Both the position numbers and the translations under genes were made by a program. Shown here piece by piece: positions 24,821 to 33,357 of a stretch of 64,000 nt of DNA. Positions within the stretch are counted from its first letter, which is position 1; each line of letters starts with the position of its first letter. The notes beneath the pieces are model-generated. The model saw only the letters and a list, made by a program, of their open reading frames with translations. It did not search any database and was not told where the DNA came from. The DNA comes from Fictibacillus norfolkensis (GTDB lineage Bacteria; Bacillota; Bacilli; Bacillales; Fictibacillaceae). The DNA is taken from assembly GCF_014836645.1 (NCBI RefSeq), contig NZ_JACSQM010000002.1, forward strand, positions 62,001 to 126,000, written 5' to 3'.

Positions 24821-25575
24821 CGCAAAAGATTTTACGAACAGCATTTATCTTGATCGGTATTTCAATTATTGGAAACGTCCTTCTCTTCATGATGGGGGAA
24901 TCTCCCTTTAATATTGCGAAAATAAATGAACAAAAATCGATTGCGGCATCATCTATTAAAGAGATTACGATTGAGAGCAGTGTAGGTGACATATTCGTTC
25001 TTCCTCATAATGGTGACAAAATAAACGTATCGATGAAAGGTAAAACGGAAAAGAAATACTCAGATGACTTTTCACTCTCTGTAAAAAAGAATAATAACAA
25101 GCTAATGATTCAAGCAAAACAAAAAAAGAAAACAAAATTATTCTCCTTATTTTCTGGTGATTACGAATTACTCGTTAAGCTTCCAAAAGCAGATTATAAC
25201 CGACTTCAAGCAAGATCTGATACATCAGATATTAAAATGCAAGATATAGAAGCCAGTAGCATCAAACTTCAAACAAATTTAGGAGATATCCTTCTTAAAG
25301 ACGTGACAGGTGCTGTTTCTGTAAAGTCTGATGTGGGTGATATCGACATACAGCTACTTCATATTAAAAAAGATATTATCGCTAAATCAAATCTTGGTGA
25401 TATTACGATTAAAACAAAGAATGAACCTAAACAATTACGAACAGATCTGAGAAATACAATTGGGGACGAAAAGATCAACTTACCAGGTTTAAAGAATGGT
25501 TCAATAGAAACTGGCGGACCTCTCGTGTTTTTATCTTCAGAAGTCGGAGATCTTGCCCTGATGATGAACGAATGA
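24817..25575 (+). CDS. DUF4097 (LiaG-like) envelope protein
   Basis: 252 residues. One N-terminal membrane helix (about 8-28) precedes an extracellular beta-helical domain built of short repeats: SVGDIFVLPHNGDKINVSMKG, NLGDILLKDVTGAVSVKSDVGDIDIQ, NLGDITIKTK, SEVGDLALM. This is the DUF4097 pattern seen in LiaG-like proteins. Third gene of the PadR/HAAS unit, so probably surface-located and stress-related. A terminator follows the stop. Confidence 0.88.
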   Translation: MTQKILRTAFILIGISIIGNVLLFMMGESPFNIAKINEQKSIAASSIKEITIESSVGDIFVLPHNGDKINVSMKGKTEKKYSDDFSLSVKKNNNKLMIQAKQKKKTKLFSLFSGDYELLVKLPKADYNRLQARSDTSDIKMQDIEASSIKLQTNLGDILLKDVTGAVSVKSDVGDIDIQLLHIKKDIIAKSNLGDITIKTKNEPKQLRTDLRNTIGDEKINLPGLKNGSIETGGPLVFLSSEVGDLALMMNE

Positions 25576-25608
25576 AAAAAGACCTCCACATTGGGGGGGC
25601 TTTTTCTT
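25575..25608 (+). terminator. Terminator after the PadR/HAAS/DUF4097 unit
   Basis: AAAAAGACCTCC / GGGGGGGCTTTTT hairpin with one internal mismatch and a T5 run, immediately after the stop. Confidence 0.8.
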
Positions 25609-25619
25609 GTTCGGAAAAA

Positions 25620-26417
25620 TTATTCTGTTCTTGAAGCTGGTTGCTCATGGTTTAAATCTGATTGAGCAATAACGACAGAAACTCCTTGTTGTTCAATGGC
25701 TGATAGATGGTCTCTCGGTGCATCATCATCTGTGATAACAACATCTATATTCGTAACAGGACCAACTTTTGCAAAAGCGTTAACTCCTATTTTGTAATGA
25801 GGAAATACACCAATTACTTTACGAGAGACCTTTCCAACAGCACTCATAAAAGCAGCTACTTCTGGCGTTGCCGTACTTATTCCTCTTTCGGAGATCCCGC
25901 CACCTGTGGCAAATGAAACATCAAAAGAATACTGACTTACGAGATTGGTTACTAAGGCATCCGTCATATTGCCTGATTTCTTCACTTTTCCACCGACCAT
26001 GTAAAGATCAATGTTTTCATTCTTGCGAAGTGCATCAGCAGTTTCGAGTGAGTTGGTCACAACTGTTAATCGGTACTGAGGAAGATGCTTTACAATCTCA
26101 TGGTGCATGCCTCCTCCACTTAGAAAAATGGTATCGTTCTCTTTGATGTACTTTACAGCTTCCTTCGCAATAGCTTTCTCATACTTTGATCCTGCTCCAA
26201 AACGAACTTCATTCGGCGAAGGGCCTTTTTTTACTTCAGTTACAGGAATAGCGCCACCATGTGTACGTTTAAGCAGCCCATTATCCTCGAGAGATGATAA
26301 GTCTCGGCGAATAGAATCAATCGAAACTTGGAGGGCATCTGATAATTCTTTTGCAAGCACTCGTCCTTCGTTCTTAAGCACTTCTAAAATTTTCTCTCTT
26401 CTTTCTTCAGAAAACAT
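25620..26417 (-). CDS. DeoR family transcriptional regulator
   Basis: 265 residues. N-terminal DeoR HTH (RREKILEVLKNEGRVLAKELSDALQVSIDSIRRDLSSLEDNGLLKRTHGG) and C-terminal sugar-phosphate-sensing domain (TIFLSGGGMHHEIVKHL, LTVVTNSLETADAL, DVSFATGGGISERGISTATPEVAAF, IGVFPHYKIGVNAFAKVG). DeoR proteins repress sugar or nucleoside genes until a phosphorylated sugar binds. The start at 26417 has GGAGG. No sugar genes adjoin it, so its target is unknown; the GGA/YKV-type neighbours are unrelated. Confidence 0.92.
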   Translation of the reverse strand: MFSEERREKILEVLKNEGRVLAKELSDALQVSIDSIRRDLSSLEDNGLLKRTHGGAIPVTEVKKGPSPNEVRFGAGSKYEKAIAKEAVKYIKENDTIFLSGGGMHHEIVKHLPQYRLTVVTNSLETADALRKNENIDLYMVGGKVKKSGNMTDALVTNLVSQYSFDVSFATGGGISERGISTATPEVAAFMSAVGKVSRKVIGVFPHYKIGVNAFAKVGPVTNIDVVITDDDAPRDHLSAIEQQGVSVVIAQSDLNHEQPASRTE

Positions 26418-26529
26418 AATTTTTCCTCCATTACCTGTTATTTCCACGTGGTACCATAATAATATGCTGTTTCATGCTTGTTTGTCAAACATATTCTGCA
26501 TGTTTTTTCCTGACTTTAGATAAAAACAA

Positions 26530-26563
26530 GCTAAAACAAGCACTCATGGTAGCTTGTTTTAGC
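26530..26563 (-). terminator. Terminator of the MazG-like gene
   Basis: Perfect 12-bp arms GCTAAAACAAGC / GCTTGTTTTAGC around a 10-base loop, followed on the minus strand by TTGTTTTTATC. It lies about 100 bp past the MazG-like stop. Confidence 0.75.
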
Positions 26564-26618
26564 CCGAATTGGAAGATAAATAGATTATTATATGGAAGTT
26601 TTCCAGTTTGTACTTCTG

Positions 26619-26666
26619 ACAAATACAAATTCCTTACATTTGTATTTGTCTGGGGTCAGACCCCTA
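26619..26666. repeat. GGGGTC-A-GACCCC element with companion hairpin, copy F
   Basis: Hairpin GACAAATACAAAT / ATTTGTATTTGTC followed by TGGGGTCAGACCCCTAG. Same order, spacing and nearly the same sequence as copy A at 5035-5086. The TAG stop codon of the MazG-like gene again directly abuts the palindrome. Confidence 0.8.
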
Positions 26667-26987
26667 GTCCTCTACTTTGATCAGGAAGAGGCGTTCGTGA
26701 AATCGGCCGTGTTTTCGGGCCTTTTCCTGCCTGATCTCATCCAGTTCTTTTAAAGTAAGTTCATGCACTTTCGTTAACGCGATTAAGATCTCAAACAGCT
26801 CTGCCAGTTCTTCCGCTGCATCTATCTCACTTTTGGCTTCACGATACTCTTTTACGCCTTCAGTAAGCTTTTTCTTAAGTTCACTTTCAAACTCCTGATT
26901 TCCAAGGATCCGAAAAGTTCCCTTCTTCCCCGCTTGTTCAAGCAGTTCTGGGATCTTGTCTCTCACTAATTTATTGTAATACGCCAT
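26664..26987 (-). CDS. MazG-like nucleotide pyrophosphohydrolase
   Basis: 107-residue all-helical protein of the MazG/phosphoribosyl-ATP pyrophosphohydrolase-like family, expected to hydrolyse a nucleoside triphosphate to monophosphate and pyrophosphate. The opening YYNKLVRDKIPELLEQ is typical of this short group, and metal-binding acidic residues are visible in EYREAKSEIDAAEELAELFEIL. The ATG at 26987 has a weak ribosome site. Its stop codon directly abuts the repeat palindrome, so its exact C-terminus may have been set by repeat insertion. Substrate unknown; probably housecleaning. Confidence 0.87.
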   Translation of the reverse strand: MAYYNKLVRDKIPELLEQAGKKGTFRILGNQEFESELKKKLTEGVKEYREAKSEIDAAEELAELFEILIALTKVHELTLKELDEIRQEKARKHGRFHERLFLIKVED

Positions 26988-27054
26988 TGGCTCTTTTCCC
27001 TTCCAGCAATTTCACAGCATCTAAAAAAAAACTTACCTATATAAACGATATGCA

Positions 27055-28086
27055 TCAAGTTAGTTTTTTAGCAGAAACAACTCCCAAAAAAATGATGGCG
27101 ATCAAACCGAATACCGGATACAAATAATGAAGAAGTTCAGAATATCCTACTTGACTTAACAAGTAGCTCCCTGTCATTAAAGCGATTAAGATGACTTGAT
27201 TGGATAACCTGACATTTCTTTGCAACGCTCCTGCTAGCCCGAAGATGTTTCCGATCAGTGTCGAGAAAATCTCACCGTAGATCACGAAGACAAAAATATA
27301 ATGAACTACTACACCAAGACTCCCTACTATTTCAGCGATCGGTATCTCATAGCTCATGACACGCGGAACAGAATAGAGCACATACTGGCTATTTATTAGA
27401 ATGAACGTTAATCCTAGTCCTCCTAAAAAACCGCCCCATTTAATAACGGATTCATCTTTAGCTTCTCGTGAAAGTGGAACAAGAACGGCTTGTGCCAAGG
27501 TTAAGTTAAATGCTGCATAGGCAAACGGACTTACAATCCATCTCCAATCACCAACAAAGTCTCGTTCAACAAATAACTGCCTTCCTGAAGAAAGATCAAA
27601 CATGGATACTGACAATACGATAGAAAAGAATATCATGATGGGGACGATCAATGAGTTTGTCCAAAGAATACCGTCTATCCCTTTTTTCATAACGAAGTAG
27701 GTTACGAGTAACGTTAATAGAATTCCCATTTGATAAGGAAGATGAAGCTGTTCCCAAAACAAGGCTCCTGCACCTGATAACATGACTCCCGTTACTCCAA
27801 AGAGCATGATCAGCATTAATACGTTTACGATTCGTGAGGCGACCGCTCCAAACAAATATTGATTCATCTCATCAAAAGAGGTTGCACCTAGCCGCTTTGC
27901 CATAATCATAAGTTTTGTACCAATCACGATAAAAAGAAAGCCACTGATCAAAATCCCAACAAAACCAGCTGAGCCGTATCTTGTAAAAAATTCAACGATT
28001 TCTCTTCCGGTAGCGAATCCAGCACCTACAACAGTGCCGATGTAAGTGGCGGCTATCTGCAATATTTGTTTCAATCGACTACTCAT
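27055..28086 (-). CDS. YkvI family membrane transporter
   Basis: 343-residue integral membrane protein with about ten helices. The start LQIAATYIGTVVGAGFATGREIVEFF is the hallmark of the YkvI family, an APC-fold group near the branched-chain and spore-germination carriers. ATG with GGAGGTG. Substrate and role are not known. It is monocistronic, convergent with nothing and flanked by the MazG-like and diguanylate cyclase genes on the same strand. Confidence 0.86.
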   Translation of the reverse strand: MSSRLKQILQIAATYIGTVVGAGFATGREIVEFFTRYGSAGFVGILISGFLFIVIGTKLMIMAKRLGATSFDEMNQYLFGAVASRIVNVLMLIMLFGVTGVMLSGAGALFWEQLHLPYQMGILLTLLVTYFVMKKGIDGILWTNSLIVPIMIFFSIVLSVSMFDLSSGRQLFVERDFVGDWRWIVSPFAYAAFNLTLAQAVLVPLSREAKDESVIKWGGFLGGLGLTFILINSQYVLYSVPRVMSYEIPIAEIVGSLGVVVHYIFVFVIYGEIFSTLIGNIFGLAGALQRNVRLSNQVILIALMTGSYLLSQVGYSELLHYLYPVFGLIAIIFLGVVSAKKLT

Positions 28087-28187
28087 GCCCTCACCTCCAT
28101 GGCCATATCTTTTACAAACATATGCATGGACAAGGATTTTAGAAGAAAAAAAACAGCAAGATTTCTCTTGCTGCCATAGATCACTTA

Positions 28188-29297
28188 TTAAATATGTATT
28201 GCTTCACTGTATCCTTCCGTTATTACCCTGTTCTTTCCCTGTCTCTTTGCAACGTACAAGCTATTGTCGGCACCTTCAAAGAACGCTTGTTTATGCATGC
28301 CTCTTCTGTACGTTTGTAACCCAGTACTGATTGTTATGTTCTCTTGCTTCACTTCAGGGTGCTCTAGCCTTTGTATGACCAATCTAACCTTTTCAAATAA
28401 TGTAAAGGCTTGTTCTTCACTTATATCATTTAAGATAACCACAAACTCTTCTCCGCCGTACCGTGCGACAAAATCATCTGTGGTCACATTATCTTTTATA
28501 GCCTTCGCAATTCGTTTCAACACGATATCTCCAATGCCATGACCATATGTATCGTTAATTTTTTTAAAATTGTCTATGTCCATTACCGCTAAATGAACGG
28601 GGTAATGATACGTTTCCGCTTGAAGCAACAGCACGTCCATATATTCATAAAAAGCCATGTGATTGTATAAACCTGTTAGAGCATCTGTCTTCACTTGCTT
28701 TTCCATAATTGTCGATTTCACCATTAGATCTTGATGATCTGCCTGCGCTTTGTTTAGTTCTTTCGCCATCTCATACCCTCGACTCATAATCCCAACACAG
28801 ATAGCTGTTGAGGTTAAGAGAATACATATCATTGAGATCTGATCCATCACATCATTCATGCTCTTTAAGACCGGATGGAAAGTCGAAAGCAGCAGATAGG
28901 TAATTGAGCTGAGAGCAAAAGATAACCATACTTTTTTCTTTTTAAAATATATCGTCGAAATCAACATAGGAAAGAACAGACTCGTATACATAACATACAT
29001 TTCATGATGAACGCTGATTAAGATGGCAGAGAACATGCTTGCTGTCCAAATTATAATGTAATCAATGTATATTGTTTTCTTTTTAAAACTCCATTCAGCC
29101 AAACTAATCATAAAAATTAAAAGTGCTGTTGGTAGAACAATGTACATCCCAATAAACTCTTCTAATGGTTTAGATGTAAAAAAACTGTTAATGACCTCTA
29201 TACACACTGACACAAAGATTACAACCCAAAATACATTTATCATTTTCCGATTCCAGGCGATGTGATTTAAGTGTGCAGGCAGGTGTTTTTTTTCCAA
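28188..29297 (-). CDS. Membrane-bound diguanylate cyclase (GGDEF)
   Basis: About 369 residues. Six hydrophobic segments span about 15-190, then a helical linker (AKELNKAQADHQDLMVKSTIMEKQV) and a GGDEF domain (about 205-365): DALTGLYNHMAFYEYMD, LAVMDIDNFKKINDTYGHGIGD, and the active-site loop RYGGEEFVVIL (GGEEF, catalytically competent). Makes cyclic di-GMP from two GTP at the membrane. No RxxD inhibitory site is obvious before the loop. Start TTG 29297 or GTG 29306 behind GAGG. An HD-GYP protein at 37-38.7 kb could degrade the product. Confidence 0.93.
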   Translation of the reverse strand: MEKKHLPAHLNHIAWNRKMINVFWVVIFVSVCIEVINSFFTSKPLEEFIGMYIVLPTALLIFMISLAEWSFKKKTIYIDYIIIWTASMFSAILISVHHEMYVMYTSLFFPMLISTIYFKKKKVWLSFALSSITYLLLSTFHPVLKSMNDVMDQISMICILLTSTAICVGIMSRGYEMAKELNKAQADHQDLMVKSTIMEKQVKTDALTGLYNHMAFYEYMDVLLLQAETYHYPVHLAVMDIDNFKKINDTYGHGIGDIVLKRIAKAIKDNVTTDDFVARYGGEEFVVILNDISEEQAFTLFEKVRLVIQRLEHPEVKQENITISTGLQTYRRGMHKQAFFEGADNSLYVAKRQGKNRVITEGYSEAIHI

Positions 29298-29427
29298 TAC
29301 ATTCACCTCATCTACACGTATCCAAAATCATTATAACATTTTTTTCCTTCTTTCATTTTGTTTTCTAAATTATTCTTTTTCCAACACATAGCTCTTTTTT
29401 AATAAATTTCTGCACATATAAAATGAA

Positions 29428-29460
29428 AAACGCACAGCAAAATGAATCTGCTGTGCGGTT
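29428..29460 (-). terminator. Terminator of the 29.5 kb hypothetical gene
   Basis: CGCACAGCA / TGCTGTGCG hairpin followed on the minus strand by TTTTTCATTTT. Confidence 0.82.
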
Positions 29461-29475
29461 ATTTTTATACATTAT

Positions 29476-29757
29476 TTATTTGATTTTCACACGTTTCTTT
29501 TTAGGTAGTTTATCAAGGAGCCAGCCTCTGCCTACTTCACAAAAACGAATCGGCATCTCAAGTGTCGCGAGTATCTTATCCTTTCCATGAATGGTAAGTA
29601 ATCCTGTCTCATCGTTCACTTGATCAACAACTGCATTTTCGGTACCCGAGAGCGGAAACGCCCATTTATTGTTACCAGGGTCCTTAATCTTAATCATTCT
29701 TCCGTCACAAGTTACTTTGTGGCAATGTGGAGGCAAGCCTAACGTAATTTTATTCAT
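29476..29757 (-). CDS. Hypothetical protein, 93 residues
   Basis: Small soluble protein I do not recognise. It reads ITLGLPPHCHKVTCDGRMIKI near the start, contains an internal beta-rich stretch (GLLTIHGKDKILATLEMPIRF) and ends in a basic tail LPKKKRVKIK. The start at 29757 (MNKITLG) has GGGAGG; the longer frame to 29811 is less likely. The basic tail might bind nucleic acid. Own terminator. Confidence 0.68.
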   Translation of the reverse strand: MNKITLGLPPHCHKVTCDGRMIKIKDPGNNKWAFPLSGTENAVVDQVNDETGLLTIHGKDKILATLEMPIRFCEVGRGWLLDKLPKKKRVKIK

Positions 29758-29965
29758 TGCATTTCTTTCCTCCCTTTCCGGATTTGTTTCATTGTAACAG
29801 ATATAGTGCATGTCTGACTCCTTATTTTTTAAATTTTTTGACTATTTAACACATTTGAAATAATGCTTCAAAAAATTAGGGGACAAGTAGTAGGTAATCG
29901 CCAAAGCGTATCGTTTCGTACAAACATATACTATACAAATTGGAGTTCAAAGGAGGAACAAACGA

Positions 29966-30373
29966 GTGGAAAAATGGTCCACACTATACAATATGACTGT
30001 AGTATCATTAGGTGCAGTTGCGAGCTTCCTATTTGGTACACCCGGCATGTTATTCAAGACACTTATCTTATTCATTGTATTAGACTATTTAACCGGCATG
30101 GCTGCTTCAGCTTACGAAGGTAGATTGAACAGCAAAGAAGGCTTTAGAGGTATACTAAAAAAAATGATCATATTCGCAATCGTGGCAGCGGCCCATTCTC
30201 TCGACCAATTGCTAGGTGGAAACTATATCCACAGTGCCACCATCTTTTTTTATCTATCTAATGAATTGTTATCAATCATTGAGAATGCTGGAAGAATGAA
30301 TGTTCCAATTCCTTCTTTCATAAAAAATGCCGTTTCTCTGTTAAGACAGAAAAACGACAATCAAAATAAGTAA
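29966..30373 (+). CDS. Phage-holin-type membrane protein (holin_4 / TcdE-like)
   Basis: 135 residues with the pattern of the toxin-secretion/phage-lysis holin family: helices at about 8-30 and 33-55 with LILFIVLDYLTGMAASAYEGRLNSKEGFRG, then KKMIIFAIVAAAHSLDQLLGG and YLSNELLSIIENAGRMNVPIPSFIKNAV. GTG start with AGGAGG. No phage genes or amidase stand next to it, so it is a chromosomal holin-like gene rather than part of a prophage; a spore or cell-wall role is possible. Upstream, TTGACT-17-TAATGC near 29838 is a possible promoter. Confidence 0.88.
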   Translation: MEKWSTLYNMTVVSLGAVASFLFGTPGMLFKTLILFIVLDYLTGMAASAYEGRLNSKEGFRGILKKMIIFAIVAAAHSLDQLLGGNYIHSATIFFYLSNELLSIIENAGRMNVPIPSFIKNAVSLLRQKNDNQNK

Positions 30374-30376
30374 TTG

Positions 30377-30634
30377 TTAATTGGAATAAAATTGTGAGAT
30401 CTTTTTTGCGATCGCTTGCGCATCGATCTGGTATTCACCAGCATCAATGCGTTTTTTAATATCTAATAGTTTCTTTTCTCTTATGTTCAATTGAGCATTT
30501 TCATGCAGCACTTTTGCTTCATTAGATATGTATAGTTCGTCTTTAGCAAATGATGGCGGCTTTACAGAAGGCTGCTGATATACTTTATTCACATCATATT
30601 TTCGCTGAACGGGTTGTTGTCCGTCAATTCTCAT
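30377..30634 (-). CDS. FlgM-like anti-sigma-28 factor
   Basis: 85 residues. The C-terminal half LDIKKRIDAGEYQIDAQAIAKKISQFY matches the sigma-D-binding end of FlgM, and ELYISNEAKVL matches the preceding IS-x-A segment. FlgM holds sigma-D inactive until the flagellar hook is complete. The gene is not beside flgK or yvyG-type genes as usual, so it may be a second FlgM or a related regulator. The start at 30634 overlaps the stop of the upstream 86-residue gene (ATGA) and has GAGGTG. Confidence 0.78.
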   Translation of the reverse strand: MRIDGQQPVQRKYDVNKVYQQPSVKPPSFAKDELYISNEAKVLHENAQLNIREKKLLDIKKRIDAGEYQIDAQAIAKKISQFYSN

Positions 30635-30891
30635 GATTTCACCTCTTCTGAATATTGAAATGTGCCAAGCCATTTCCATTTGTCATCATAATCTAAGTTG
30701 TCCAACAGTCTGAAGAACAATTCTTGTCCTGATGTATCCCATTTTACTTCAAACTCATTTCCGTTTTCTTTATCCTTACAAAAAGAATGAATCCACTGTG
30801 AAGTAAACAAGTAAGGCGTAAACTGTTCAAAGTCTAATAGATGTTTCTCTAACAATTGAATGACATCATCATGTGTAAGTTTATGCATCAT
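30631..30891 (-). CDS. Hypothetical protein coupled to the FlgM-like gene
   Basis: 86 residues (about 31 kDa too small for an enzyme domain; soluble, acidic, rich in aromatic residues: WIHSFCKDKENGNEFEVKWDTSGQ, FRLLDNLDYDDKWKWLG). Not recognised. Its stop overlaps the FlgM-like start, so the two are translated together. It may be a partner or chaperone for the anti-sigma factor, but that is only position-based inference. Confidence 0.62.
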   Translation of the reverse strand: MMHKLTHDDVIQLLEKHLLDFEQFTPYLFTSQWIHSFCKDKENGNEFEVKWDTSGQELFFRLLDNLDYDDKWKWLGTFQYSEEVKS

Positions 30892-31128
30892 TAGAATCGT
30901 CCTTTGTTTGTGGTCGTCTTAACCTGTGACTATATATTTCGGCCACAATCTATTTTTTGAGGGTATACGAAAAAATATTTCACAAATTTTTCTAATATTC
31001 GTTGTTGGTACCTTCTTGCTTTAATGAATTACCCGCTATCACAGTATGTATAAACCTATTTCCTTTCTACGAATCAAATGAAAGGTCTATAATGAGAAGT
31101 AAAGAAATACATAACAGAAGGTGTTTAC

Positions 31129-32430
31129 ATGAAATTAACGTTCTCTTCTCTTCAATGGATGGTATTTATCCTTGCGGGTAGTTTAGTTGCTCCCATCGCA
31201 ATTGGTGATGCGTTTGGAATGACACAAGCGGAAACCGCAGAACTATTACAGCGGTCATTCTTAATTATTGGTGCGTCTGCGATTCTTCAAGCACTATTTG
31301 GTCATAAGCTCCCGATCAATGAAGGCCCAGCTGGATTATGGTGGGGTGTTTTTACAGTTTATGCGGGCATTGTAGCTTCTGGGGCATTAACGGTGGCTGA
31401 CGGGCTGCAGCAACTGACAGCCGGCATGCTGATCAGCGGAATCCTTTTTTTACTGCTAGGCATGTTTCGTATTATCAGTTCGGTCAGAGCTCTTTTTACT
31501 CCTTTAGTAACGGGTACTTACTTAATCCTTCTTGTCTCACAATTGAGTGGCTCTTTTATTAAAGGGATGCTCGGTATTGGGTATCTACAGGAAGGCGCAG
31601 ATACCAAAGTAGCTCTTACTTCACTCTTCATCTTAGTTTTGTCTATCGTACTTGGAAAATCCCGTGTGAAATGGTTAAGAAGTTATTCCATCTTGATTTC
31701 TTTGTTACTCGGTTGGGGACTTTTTAAACTCTTGAATTTAACAAAAGAAACGATGCATAGTAATACGACTTTTGCTTTTCCAGAATTATTCGCTTGGGGA
31801 ATGCCAGAACTATCTTCCGGAACGATCGTAACTTCCCTATTCGTGGGAATGCTCTTACTAACGAACATGGTAGCTAGTATTAACGTCGTCGAAAAAGCCT
31901 ATGAAACAGAAAACAATGATTATGAACCTATCAATTACAATCGCTCATCCATCATGATGGGGATAAACACATGGATAGCAGGTCTATTTTCAGCTGTTGC
32001 AAGTGTACCGATCTCAGGTGCTGCTGGATTCATCTTAACGACAAAAATGTTTAGCAAATTAGCATTCATCATAGGTAACGGACTTATTATCTTGATTAGT
32101 TTTTTTCCGCCACTTACCTTTTTCTTTGCTGGTATTCCTGCACCGGTAGGATATGCAACGATCTTCCTTCCTTTTTCAAGTATGATCGGTCTAGCTTTCA
32201 AAGAATATAAAAGTGAATTAAAATCGGAAAACAATCTTTTTATAATCAGTACTTCCCTTATGGTTGGAATCGGTAGTCTCTTTATTCCTGCTGCCGCATT
32301 AAAAGATTGGCCAAATATTATTGTAACTTTATTAAGCAATGGCCTAATCATGGGAATGCTCACTTGCATGATTCTTGAACAGTTTTATAAACGGAGAAGT
32401 TCGCATCAGCATATCCAAAAAGAAGACTGA
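31129..32430 (+). CDS. Purine/pyrimidine permease, NCS2 family (YwdJ-like)
   Basis: 433-residue transporter with about twelve to fourteen helices. NCS2 signatures include LPINEGPAGLWWGVFTVYAG in the first third and ASVPISGAAGFILTTKM late in the protein, with the family Q/E-type substrate loops around NVVEKAYETENNDYEPINYNR. Proton-coupled uptake of uracil, xanthine or a related base. ATG with AGAAGGTG. Monocistronic, strong terminator. The 237-bp gap before it (30892-31128) holds its promoter region but no gene. Confidence 0.88.
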   Translation: MKLTFSSLQWMVFILAGSLVAPIAIGDAFGMTQAETAELLQRSFLIIGASAILQALFGHKLPINEGPAGLWWGVFTVYAGIVASGALTVADGLQQLTAGMLISGILFLLLGMFRIISSVRALFTPLVTGTYLILLVSQLSGSFIKGMLGIGYLQEGADTKVALTSLFILVLSIVLGKSRVKWLRSYSILISLLLGWGLFKLLNLTKETMHSNTTFAFPELFAWGMPELSSGTIVTSLFVGMLLLTNMVASINVVEKAYETENNDYEPINYNRSSIMMGINTWIAGLFSAVASVPISGAAGFILTTKMFSKLAFIIGNGLIILISFFPPLTFFFAGIPAPVGYATIFLPFSSMIGLAFKEYKSELKSENNLFIISTSLMVGIGSLFIPAAALKDWPNIIVTLLSNGLIMGMLTCMILEQFYKRRSSHQHIQKED

Positions 32431-32441
32431 AAATGAAAATA

Positions 32442-32475
32442 AAGAAGGGCTCCCTTAATACTGGGAGCCCTTCTT
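32442..32475. terminator. Bidirectional terminator between permease and hydrolase
   Basis: Perfect AAGAAGGGCTCCC / GGGAGCCCTTCTT stem between two convergent genes, with A/T runs on both sides. Confidence 0.88.
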
Positions 32476-32478
32476 CTC

Positions 32479-33357
32479 TTAAAGTTTTTCTGTTACCGGA
32501 ATTTTCGAGTGAAATTTGAACACCGCCTCTGCTAATTCTTTTCCATGATCAAACATCATTAAATGTGTCGTGTTAGGAATAACAACAGTCTCACTGTAAG
32601 GCAAATCTTTTTTTGCCGAATCAATAAACTTTAAAGATTTTTGAAAGTGATTTTCTTTTTCAGCAGGCAGGAATAGAACAGGAGACTGAACCTCCTTATA
32701 CCAAGTTAAGAAATCTATATAATAGATTTCAGATATGATCTTTTCCATCGTTTGGCCGGTAGTAATATTGCCTACTTTTCCGTTCTCTTTCATACGAGGT
32801 TCATACGCAGCAATATAATCAGCTCGTTCCTTGTTCCATGGTAACCATTGTTCTTGATAAACTTGCTGATATTCTTCTACCGATTCGTAATCTGGATCTA
32901 ATTGTCCTTCAAACTTAGTAAGATGCTCATCTAAGGTCTCATCGTAAAGACCATGCTCACCAGAATCATTAATGATCGCACCATCTATGTTGGCTAGTGA
33001 CAACACGCGATCTTGCCGCATCGCTGTAAAGTATAAACCTATCATACATCCGTACGAGCTTCCTACGAGATGAGCCTTATTAATCTCGAAATGATTCATT
33101 ACACTTTCTAAATCGTTTGCAGTGTCTTCGAATGAATATCCATGATCGGGTTGATCAGATTTTCCATGTCCACGAAGGTCATAGCTTATTAATCTATAAT
33201 GACTCTTGAAAAAAGGAATCACTGGATGCCATCCTTTAGCTGTTCCACCAAGGTAGTGAATTAAAATCAACGTATCCCCCGAACCTCCATAATCATAACC
33301 TGAAAGCATTGTGCCATCATGAGATCTTATCTTATGTTCTTCAAATAGAATATCCAT
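32479..33357 (-). CDS. Alpha/beta hydrolase
   Basis: 292-residue alpha/beta-hydrolase fold enzyme. Visible: DTLILIHYLGG (oxyanion strand), YRLISYDLRGHGKSD, nucleophile elbow GSSYG (Ser101), PVLFLPAEKENHF near the acid residue and a late His in NTTHLMMFDHG. Esterase, lactonase or dehalogenase-like; the substrate cannot be named. The ATG follows GAGGGGGT, directly adjacent to the stop of the upstream MazG-like gene, so they form a two-gene unit. Confidence 0.88.
   Translation of the reverse strand: MDILFEEHKIRSHDGTMLSGYDYGGSGDTLILIHYLGGTAKGWHPVIPFFKSHYRLISYDLRGHGKSDQPDHGYSFEDTANDLESVMNHFEINKAHLVGSSYGCMIGLYFTAMRQDRVLSLANIDGAIINDSGEHGLYDETLDEHLTKFEGQLDPDYESVEEYQQVYQEQWLPWNKERADYIAAYEPRMKENGKVGNITTGQTMEKIISEIYYIDFLTWYKEVQSPVLFLPAEKENHFQKSLKFIDSAKKDLPYSETVVIPNTTHLMMFDHGKELAEAVFKFHSKIPVTEKL

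Noticed and set aside
29863..30123. 86-residue frame overlapping the holin-type gene
   Set aside because: Different frame from the clear holin-family protein, which has the GTG start and AGGAGG; composition is not protein-like.
29966..30373. Prophage inferred from the holin-type gene
   Set aside because: No capsid, tail, endolysin, integrase or att-like repeats adjoin it; the neighbours are ordinary chromosomal genes.
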